Assembly: GCA_032718475.1 (NCBI GenBank)
Contig: JAUCBJ010002461.1
Coordinates: 1 to 64,000 of the forward strand
DNA: 64,000 nt
Direction: 5' to 3'
Origin: Nemertoderma westbladi
Taxonomy: Eukaryota > Xenacoelomorpha > Nemertodermatida > Nemertodermatidae
A program made the position numbers and the translations under genes. Within the stretch, counting starts at the first letter, position 1. The number at the start of each line of letters is the position of its first letter. Below are positions 56,976-64,000 of the stretch, one piece after another. The notes under the pieces were generated by a model. It had not been told where the DNA came from, did not search any database, and saw only the letters and a list, made by a program, of their open reading frames with translations.

Positions 56976-59583
56976 ATAATTTTATTTATAATAATTAATT
57001 TATATATTATTTTATTATACAATCAAAATATAATTGAATTATATTATTGAGAATATACCATATACATTTACCGTTTAATATTTTAATAATATACTGTATT
57101 AATAGTTGTATTGAGTTATATTAGTTATATTAGTTATCTTAGTTGTATTGATCCAGTAACTCCCGTAGCGATGCGCATTGCGTTCTGTCGGTTTTGGAGT
57201 CTCCAATTATTATTCCATGTTTTTCAACGCAGTAACAGCTAACTAACGATGTTGGTCTGGGTGCTCAAAGAGGCCGCCTGGAGAAGGTCCCGCCGTCGCT
57301 AGGATGGAAGCGGCATTACCCACGAGAATGGCTATACCAATTCGCTGTAGAAGGAACCGGTGAGAGCGGGGTTCGTGGGTAACTATCTGCAGACGGGAAC
57401 CAATCTCATGGAGGAAGTTGGAGGTCTCCGGGCCGGGGCGACCCAAGGTTTCAAAGGCCACGGGATGGAAGATGTGGCCTCGCTCCATCACCTCGTTGTA
57501 GGTGGCATTTTTGCCACGTTCTGCTCCCTCCACGGTGCGCCCTCCGGCAATTAGCGTCTGGTGCACATGGCTTGGTGCCAGCGGATCGACCACTGTGGCA
57601 TCCCAGGTGAGGGTTCGGCCCTGGGACCATGGAACCAGGGTGACTCCATCTACCCTCTTCCCATCATTCCTGCAGAGGCCTGGGGGCTCCAGGATGGAAG
57701 GGACCCCACAGCTGACCAGCGCCCGCCTCACAATGTCATTCAACATCGCATGGCGGGCATGACGGCCAGCGCTCCTCCGACAGGAAAGGCCGTGGAGGCC
57801 ATTCGCAGCCACTGGAGTTCCACATCGATCGCATGTGTGGGGTTCCACTACTTTACATCCAAGGCGAGTGGCAATGGCGATTCGAAACTGCGAATTCGAA
57901 AGCTTCAGTCCTAATGAGGCGCTAGGAAGTGCATCGATCCAGCAGCCCGCAGTAGGGTCAGCGAGGGAGTTCAAACGGGCGAGATCAAGGGGTGTAGCCA
58001 CGAGGCGTAGGGTGGCGAGATTCTCCTCGTGAACTGGGAGCATCCAGGCTCTCTGACTCGATACAGCGGGAGGTGGTGCTGAATCTCGCGGTAGGGATGC
58101 ACTTCGGGTAGCATGGGCCGACTCCATGTATGGTCCAGGAGACCCATCGGACTGGTGTAGACGGTTGGAGAGCTCGGTACAGGCAGCCGCTGAAGCCAAA
58201 AAGGCAGAGGGTGCGAGCTGCACCGCCGAGCTCAATCCTAGTCCACCCAATCGTGCTGGGAGGCAGGCCTGGGCCCAGGCTTGATCGCCAATGTCGGTAT
58301 TGGCGACCTCTTGGAGGGCACTTCGGAGGATTCGGTCGTAGTCCCTGAGAAGTGCTGGGAACTGGAAGCAGGGAGCCGTCCTGAGGAAGTACGTAAGCCG
58401 TGGCATGGCGAACGAGTTCCTCAGGAGGAAGAAACCGTGGTGGGCCTCCAGCAGTGGAAGACGGCTGACAAGCGTGGAGAGGTCCCCCACCTTTCTCGTC
58501 AGACAGGAGGTGATGGCAGTTTCACCAATCGGAGACCCCAGCATTGTTAACTGGTCCAGTGGAGGGTACTGGATACCCGGGCAAATGGCATCAAATGCTG
58601 ATCGTATTTGGGCCTGGGACTCCTCTGACTCAGTACCCAGGAAGAACACCTCGCTCTTCTTTGGGTTGATAGATAGCCCATATCCCTTCCCTTCGTTAAT
58701 AACCTTCTCCAGGTCCTGTAGGACAGTGCGATAGTCATCAGCAATGTTCCCATCATCCAGGTACCAGACATTGAAGCGAGATTCCAGCCCCTGGATGATT
58801 GGATTCGCAGTATCCCCGAAGAGGCGAGGTCCATCAGTATCCCCCTGTTGTATTCCCTCGTCGGAGAGGATGGTGTCATTACCATGGAGAAGGAAGGTTG
58901 CCGCTCCATACGCCGCGAGGGTGTAGTTATAGATGGAGGGATACTGGGAATGTATGCTCTCCAGCATGGTGTCTCGTCTAATGGAATTAAACGCGTTGCT
59001 GAAATCAACTTTAAGTAACACCGTCCCCGGATGGTTCTCACCACACACAAGTGCCCTTGTAGCATGGACTGCCGCCTCAGCGCCAAGCTTGCAACCAATT
59101 CCTAGCTGCACTGCCCCATATGACTGGGTCCGTAGGTCCGCCACTATGTAACCGACGAACTTTCCACATAGCCGTCGTAAGGTGACCCCAACAGCAATAG
59201 GGCGGATTCCACCACCTCTCTTTGTGAAGGCAAAAAGATTAGCCCCAAAGAAAAGTGGGCGGACAGGAACTGGTATCTCGCCTGCAACAGTGCTGTCAAC
59301 AAAACATGCAAGGGATGCGAGTAGGCGCTCACCTGCTTCACCATTGGTAGGTGAAACTAAATCCTTCAGAATCTGGGGACGCAGCCCATCTGGCCCACCT
59401 GCACTTCCACTGGGGAATGAAGCGATTAACTGCCGAAGAATGGTGGGAGAGCAGGGTCGAGCGGCTTGAGTAACTGGTGGGGGTGGTTCTCTCCTATCAA
59501 GGGGTCGGGGTGGGTGTTTCTCCTGTAGACCTAAACGTGTCTCTGGTGTATCTGGGGCGATAGTATCCCTTGAGGGATTGCAC
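56973..59583 (-). mobile_element. RLE-type non-LTR retrotransposon nested in Gag-like ORF
   Basis: About 2.6 kb interrupt the Asn-rich ORF. AATGTGCAA lies at both edges (about 56970 and 59582), a candidate 9-bp target duplication, although the target itself is repetitive. The insert comprises one 780-codon RT/endonuclease ORF and an AT-rich 3' UTR of about 265 bp with no poly(A), ending in a T run on the minus strand. Its ORF starts at the very junction, so any 5' UTR or N-terminal zinc fingers are missing. Confidence 0.78.
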
Positions 59584-59585
59584 AT
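57243..59585 (-). CDS. Reverse transcriptase with R2-like endonuclease domain
   Basis: An intact frame of 780 codons whose first ATG (MCNPSRD) lies in the junction with host sequence. RT motifs in order: GGPDGLRPQILKDL, GGGIRPIAVGVTLRRL, VLLKVDFSNAFNSI (catalytic Asp), IQQGDTDGPRLFG and NVWYLDDGNIADD (YLDD). The C-terminal third has CDRCGTPVAANGLHGLSC and RRSAGRHARHAMLND, then KRVDGVTLVPW...LTWDATVVD. That is the Cys/His cluster followed by a PD-(D/E)XK-type pattern of RLE (R2-like) non-LTR elements, here with Val in place of the usual Pro. Family role: target-primed reverse transcription. It is markedly more GC-rich than its own 3' UTR. The lack of stops suggests recent insertion. Confidence 0.78.
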   Translation of the reverse strand: MCNPSRDTIAPDTPETRLGLQEKHPPRPLDRREPPPPVTQAARPCSPTILRQLIASFPSGSAGGPDGLRPQILKDLVSPTNGEAGERLLASLACFVDSTVAGEIPVPVRPLFFGANLFAFTKRGGGIRPIAVGVTLRRLCGKFVGYIVADLRTQSYGAVQLGIGCKLGAEAAVHATRALVCGENHPGTVLLKVDFSNAFNSIRRDTMLESIHSQYPSIYNYTLAAYGAATFLLHGNDTILSDEGIQQGDTDGPRLFGDTANPIIQGLESRFNVWYLDDGNIADDYRTVLQDLEKVINEGKGYGLSINPKKSEVFFLGTESEESQAQIRSAFDAICPGIQYPPLDQLTMLGSPIGETAITSCLTRKVGDLSTLVSRLPLLEAHHGFFLLRNSFAMPRLTYFLRTAPCFQFPALLRDYDRILRSALQEVANTDIGDQAWAQACLPARLGGLGLSSAVQLAPSAFLASAAACTELSNRLHQSDGSPGPYMESAHATRSASLPRDSAPPPAVSSQRAWMLPVHEENLATLRLVATPLDLARLNSLADPTAGCWIDALPSASLGLKLSNSQFRIAIATRLGCKVVEPHTCDRCGTPVAANGLHGLSCRRSAGRHARHAMLNDIVRRALVSCGVPSILEPPGLCRNDGKRVDGVTLVPWSQGRTLTWDATVVDPLAPSHVHQTLIAGGRTVEGAERGKNATYNEVMERGHIFHPVAFETLGRPGPETSNFLHEIGSRLQIVTHEPRSHRFLLQRIGIAILVGNAASILATAGPSPGGLFEHPDQHR

Positions 59586-59835
59586 TTAAATTAGAATTAT
59601 TATTACCGGGTAAAATATTATTTCCTGCAAGAAAGGTTTGATTAGGGTTGTCTATTACGGTACTATTAATATTAATTCCCTCTAATGTATTATTATTATT
59701 ACCCCTCTCGCCCGTACGGTTACACCAGTCAACATCACTCTCCGATAATCCCAATTGCGCCAGTTCTAGTCGGCGCTTTTGCTTCGCTTGGTATTGCATA
59801 AGCCCCCTCAACCAGGTATGCATATCATCCCGCAT
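59584..59835 (-). pseudogene. N-terminal Gag-like segment of element 2
   Basis: Frame of about 84 codons before the nested insertion: MRDDMHTWLRGLMQY, a basic AKQKRRLELAQLGL stretch, then Asn-rich text ending NNNSNLNVQ. The host frame resumes at 56975. No 5' LTR or primer-binding site lies upstream; instead a CT microsatellite leads into the inverted macro-unit. It is probably the truncated 5' end of element 2. Confidence 0.5.
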
Positions 59836-59845
59836 ACGCTTTCCC

Positions 59846-59890
59846 GCTCTCTCTCTCTCTCTCTCTCTCCCTCTCTCTCTCTCCCTCTCT
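59846..59890. repeat. (CT)n microsatellite at element 2 / macro-unit joint
   Basis: CT run with CCCT interruptions, equivalent to the GA run at 16940-16977 read on the other strand. It separates the Gag-like ORF from macro-unit copy 4. Confidence 0.9.
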
Positions 59891-61822
59891 AGATAGCCGA
59901 TTGCTAGTTGTGCCGACGCACTATTTGCTCAGAGTTGTGCCCTTTCAGTGGGACTGATTATTTGAAAATTGTGGTGACATTAATTCCTGTGCTACCACTA
60001 GGGGGTGTGGTGTATAATGTGAGGGGAATGTGAGGGAGTGTGATATTGCTTTTTCGTCTTTGGTTATTTATTGATATTAAGTTTCTTTGATTGTAGGCAC
60101 AACTTGGTGTCTGGAAACATCATATAACTTGTATAATTGAGGGGAATAACAAATTGGAATATTTAAGATCGCGATGTTATATTATAGTGCTTTTAATGAA
60201 ACATCGAATATCACTAATTTTTAATTGTATAAGTTGTTGAACAAATTATATGAATGATGAATGGGAAATTATTCTTATTATATTTTTATTATAAGGTGGT
60301 CGATAAAGGAATTTCCAGGCTCAATTTCTTTGTAAATGTACGGTCTCAGGAATTCTTAGCATGCGAGTATTCCTAGCCCGTGGGTATTCTTAGTCTTGCA
60401 TTCTTAACCCATGGGTATCCTTAGCCCGCGAAACAATAACGTTTATTGTTTTGGTTCCCCCAATACTCCTCTGAAACCTGCTCCTTTGCTAACATACTCC
60501 TTTACTAACTGGCGGGCTAAGAACACTCGCGGGCTAAGAATTCACCCAACAAATGTACTTGTTCAGAGCTGTGAATTCTACATTTCTTCTATATTGAATG
60601 TACAGCAGCAGAGCATTAGAAATTTGAATCATTGCTTCACGAAATAGGAGAAAAGGATTATTGTAATATTTCGTTTTATTCCATATCGTAACATCCAATC
60701 TTTTAACACCCTATCTCGTATAATCATGCCTCCCCCATCTCGTAGCACGTAATGCATTATTGTCAAAAAATTTGCAAAATAAACTTGGTCTCTAATCCGA
60801 TCTATAGACTCTTAGGTGTCCACAACGGTATTAGTACATAGAACAACAGATTGGCAATAAGAATTTGCTACAAGCGCGCAATAATAAATACAAAAGGGTG
60901 AGTACAAAACAAATACACAAGACCCAAAAACTTAAGACCTGTACGAAACACATGTGATAACTTTCGTTTATTGTTTTGGTTCCCCCAACTATGACTATGT
61001 AACCTGCTCCTTTACTAACCTGCTCCTTTAAATGCCAATGAGACCTAACGCTCTTTGGGACCTAACGCTACTTTACCTCTTAGTTTTGTACGTCCTTCGT
61101 CTTCGTTTTGTACTGACCCAGATACAAGAGCAGAAAACCAGCTAGATCGTCCTGCTACAACGTTACTAACTTCATCAACTGTATCATAGACCTACTGTAT
61201 TTGCCTTTAACACTTTGCGTACCAACACGGTACGAGTTCATCACACGTATTGTCACGACACGTACTCGTGTTCATAATTCATGACAATGCTCATAATGCC
61301 GCCTTTAAATACTGTAATTATAACTTAACCCCCATGGCAGCAAAGTGCCACCTTTACATATATATAATATTATCCTGATCCCCAGGGTAGCAGTGTTTCG
61401 CCTTTATATAATTATAACCTAACCCTCATGGCGGCAGAGTGCCGCCTTTACATATATTATCCTGACTCCCAGGGCGACAGCTATTTAAAACCATAAAAAA
61501 CCAATATTTAAATAACTTTCTTATATATATTGGGGCGGATAAATGGAGTTCATATTCGTGTTGTGCAGGAAAAACTGGTCTAGAAAAATTAATTTATTGC
61601 TTGAAGGGATTCCTATTGGTTTGATTAATTTTAAATTACATAGTTTATGCAAATTAATTTCAATTTAGCCAATAATTATGTTACAAATGATTAAGGCTGC
61701 AGTGTGCCCCCGGAGTTCAAATGAAAGATTTATAAATTTCGAAAATGGTTAAAGGCGGCAGTGTGCTGCCTTTGAGGGTAGGATAAGTAATAATATGGTT
61801 ATCCTCTTTATATATAACAACA

Positions 61823-62206
61823 CGAAGTGGGGACTTCGCGCAGCACGAAGTTGGCAGAGCCTTAGCGAATTGACACTGTTAGGGGGTAGGTCAATTTATG
61901 CAAATAGTCACGTTGGCCATCTAGCGGCAGACTGGAGAACTGCAGATGGATTCGCCTCCTTTGAAAGTCACAGCTAATGGTCTAATACATATCTGCCAAG
62001 TTTCAGCTTAAACGGATTAAAAGCAAAGAAATGGGAGGGCATTTAATGTTTAGACATGTGGCCCTCTAGCGGGAGACCATTGCACTGATGGTGTCTGAAA
62101 GTCTCTCAAAAATCTCAACTTTTGCTCATATTGATACCTACAAATTTTCAACTTGGCAGCTTTAAATCCGACAAAGTTATTAGCATGTCAAAATCGTAAC
62201 GACGAC

Positions 62207-62245
<39 letters not shown>

Positions 62246-62343
62246 AACGACGACGACGACGACGACAACTATTTGCATAAATTGACCCACCCCCTAACAG
62301 TGTCAATTCGCTAAGGCTCCGCCAACTTCGTGGCTCGCCCCAC
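61823..62343. mobile_element. Non-autonomous TIR element with (GAC)n core
   Basis: About 520 bp are inserted at a site that is uninterrupted in copies 1-3 (for example about 8140-8150). The ends are inverted repeats of roughly 80 bp (61826-61908 and 62268-62343), including ACGAAGTTGGC, GAATTGACACTGTTAGGGGG and TCAATTTATGCAAATAGT, with few mismatches. The interior has a (GAC)n/(GTC)n run at 62200-62267 and no ORF. The target duplication is at most 3 bp (ACA) or not resolvable. The superfamily is unknown. Confidence 0.88.
62200..62267. repeat. (GAC)n trinucleotide run
   Basis: GAC repeats with AAC interruptions inside the TIR element. The poly-Arg/Cys frame on the minus strand is a product of the repeat. 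Confidence 0.9.
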
Positions 62344-63661
62344 AAAATAAACCTTGGTACGATCAAATATACTTTCTTGGAAGTAAAAATTTACGTAATT
62401 TATCTTTGGTGAACAAAGAGCTACACTTATTTTCTTAAAATTTAAGTAAGTTTGAGTAGGTTCTCGAGAATTTCGTTACCATATTCGTAAACATGAAGAT
62501 TGTAATGTTGTGATAGACATAAGAGCATATTGCTTAAAATATATTAAATATAATATAAATATAATTTGCTATACAAATTTCTGGCTGCTTATATTGCATG
62601 CATGCATATAGTCCAGCAAAATCACATCAAGTCTCACACAGTCTCATATAGGAATAAGCAATCAAAGTGTAATCTATGTACCCCTTTCGATATCGCTTAA
62701 TGCACTGATTCTTAATACAATTATTTCTCATATTTAATAAACTGTAATTTTATTAGGAAGAACTTTCACCTTTCTGTAATATAGTATTACTTCTAAGAAT
62801 ACACCTCGTTAGTAATAATAATGTTATAAGTTTAATTAGATTGTTTACTCGGGTAAATGGGTGGCTTTTAATATAAATGCTATTTAATTATTTATTTAAT
62901 ACTAAATATTATTACCTTTAACAAAGGATGTTACCCAATACATGAAAACTATTTTTTTGCTCCAATCATGTCTTGATGAATAAAATATAACAAAGTAGAA
63001 AGTTTCATGGGTGGTGCTAAAAATTCTGGAACATTTAATACAAAAATCGACACACCGGCACTATTAATGGTATAGTACCCTATTAATTAAAAGTATAAAG
63101 AGACAAACATTTACTGATAATTAATAGGTAGAGAACTATAGAGAAACCCACCACACAGCACAAATATCAGTTAAAAATTATAAAATAGAGTTAAGTACAG
63201 AAGAGGCGATGTAGATTAATTAGCTGGTTGCTGCATATGACGTTCCTATCCTGTCTGGCCTTATGGCAGCCCAGCACCATCTTCCAGTCCAAGCCCACTT
63301 CTCCATTTGATGCGTGACCCACGAACGCAATGGGATGCGCCTCGGATAAGGGCAAACTGGACTCGTGTCCTACTCTTACTGTCTTACTCGGGTAAATTGG
63401 TTAGCGCAAATTTGCGGGATTTCCGGCATCGGGACCGTGATTATGACTCTCGGGATCCCGTCTGCGTAAAACTTAACTATAAATAAACTTCAATAAACAC
63501 TATATTACGTAACTAACGGTCAACAGTCAAATTATTCATAAACCACAATATTACTTACAAAATAATAAACTATCTTAATTCAATTTAATACGATGCAGAG
63601 AGGTTCCAACCACGAAGACTATAACAGTCTACAGTACGAAACCAAGACTTCTCCATTTGGC

Positions 63662-64000
63662 TGAATATATATACCTTGCCTGTTTTGGCAAGTATATAAA
63701 TATACCTTGCCTGTTTTGGCAAGTATGTAAGTATGCCTTGCCTGTTTTGGCAAGTATATAAATATACCTTGCCTGTTTTGGCAAGTATATAAATATACCT
63801 TGCCTGTTTTGGCAAGTATGTAAATACACCTTGCCTGTTTTGGCAAGTATATAAATACACCTTGCCTGCTTTTGCGAGTATATATATATACCTTGCCTGT
63901 TTTGGCAAGTATGTAAATGTGCCTTGCCTGTTTTGGCAAGTATATAAATACACCTTGCCTGTTTTGGCAAGTATATAAATACACCTTGCCTGTTTTGGCA
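63662..64000 (-). repeat. 31-bp hairpin minisatellite, copy 4
   Basis: At least eleven 31-bp units in reverse orientation (TTGCCTGTTTTGGCAA), cut by the window edge. All three minus-strand frames are open, as in the direct copies. Confidence 0.92.

Larger units (their letters stand above)
59884..64000 (-). repeat. Macro-repeat unit, copy 4 (inverted, partial)
   Basis: The reverse complement matches the unit from its tail inwards: TAGATAGCCGATT, the TTGTGGTGACA end motif, AAACAATAA hairpin, GGCGGCA hairpins, GC-richer island and the 31-bp minisatellite, where the window ends. It has a local rearrangement at about 60490-60610 and a TIR element at 61823-62343. Its orientation is opposite to copies 1-3. 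Confidence 0.9.

Noticed and set aside
62148-62366. Poly-Arg ORF on the minus strand
   Set aside because: It is a translation of the (GAC)n run inside the TIR element.

Overview
The window is eukaryotic, most likely from a non-vertebrate animal, and is almost entirely repetitive. The evidence is the AT-rich non-coding background, BEL/Pao LTR retrotransposons, APE-type and RLE-type non-LTR retrotransposons, a decayed hAT transposase, a tRNA-derived SINE, TIR elements and several complex minisatellites. I see no bacterial operon structure, no intact ordinary host gene, and no rRNA or functional tRNA gene. I cannot name the species.

Region 1 (about 1.5-24.85 kb) holds three head-to-tail copies of a large unit of about 7-8.4 kb. 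A fourth, partial copy lies inverted at 59.88-64.0 kb. Each unit begins and ends with clusters of a short motif resembling TTGTGSTRACA. Inside are, in order: degenerate repeats of about 170 bp; in copies 1 and 3 only, a cassette with a 68-bp array and a 10-bp-based (TTGTTGCTCR)n array; a TTGACTTGACATCA-rich stretch; a 31-bp minisatellite with a built-in hairpin; a GC-richer island; and a tail of GGCGGCA hairpins and GGAGCAGGTTA/AAACAATAAACG motifs. Long open frames in the arrays come from unit lengths that are not multiples of three, not from genes. Copies 2 and 4 carry nested insertions (a SINE, a 5'-truncated APE-type LINE, and a TIR element of about 520 bp). The other copies supply matching empty sites.

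Region 2 (24.85-39.7 kb) is AT-rich spacer with minisatellites, palindromes and fossils: a hAT transposase relic, a diverged solo LTR, a broken gene of a widespread uncharacterised family, and an APE-type LINE (35.2-37.75 kb, minus) with a rearranged 5' end. Two further relics of the same LINE type lie at 30.5 and 38.7 kb.

Region 3 (39.7-45.3 kb) is a nearly complete BEL/Pao pol gene on the minus strand without a recognisable gag, enclosed by inverted arms of about 150-165 bp that carry G/C homopolymers.

Region 4 (47.4-59.88 kb) is GC-richer and contains a second, different LTR element, all on the minus strand. Read in its own direction it has an Asn-rich Gag-like ORF, a BEL/Pao RT-RNase H-integrase, a 103-bp tandem-repeat spacer, a separate ORF joining a DEDDy-exonuclease-like fold to three CCHC zinc knuckles, then a polypurine tract and a 3' LTR. 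An intact 780-codon reverse transcriptase of RLE (R2-like) type is inserted in the Asn-rich part. The 5' LTR is missing; the element runs into the inverted macro-unit at a GA/CT microsatellite.

The two most unusual observations are this LTR element with an exonuclease-fold plus zinc-knuckle ORF downstream of integrase, and the macro-unit assembled from several unrelated minisatellites.
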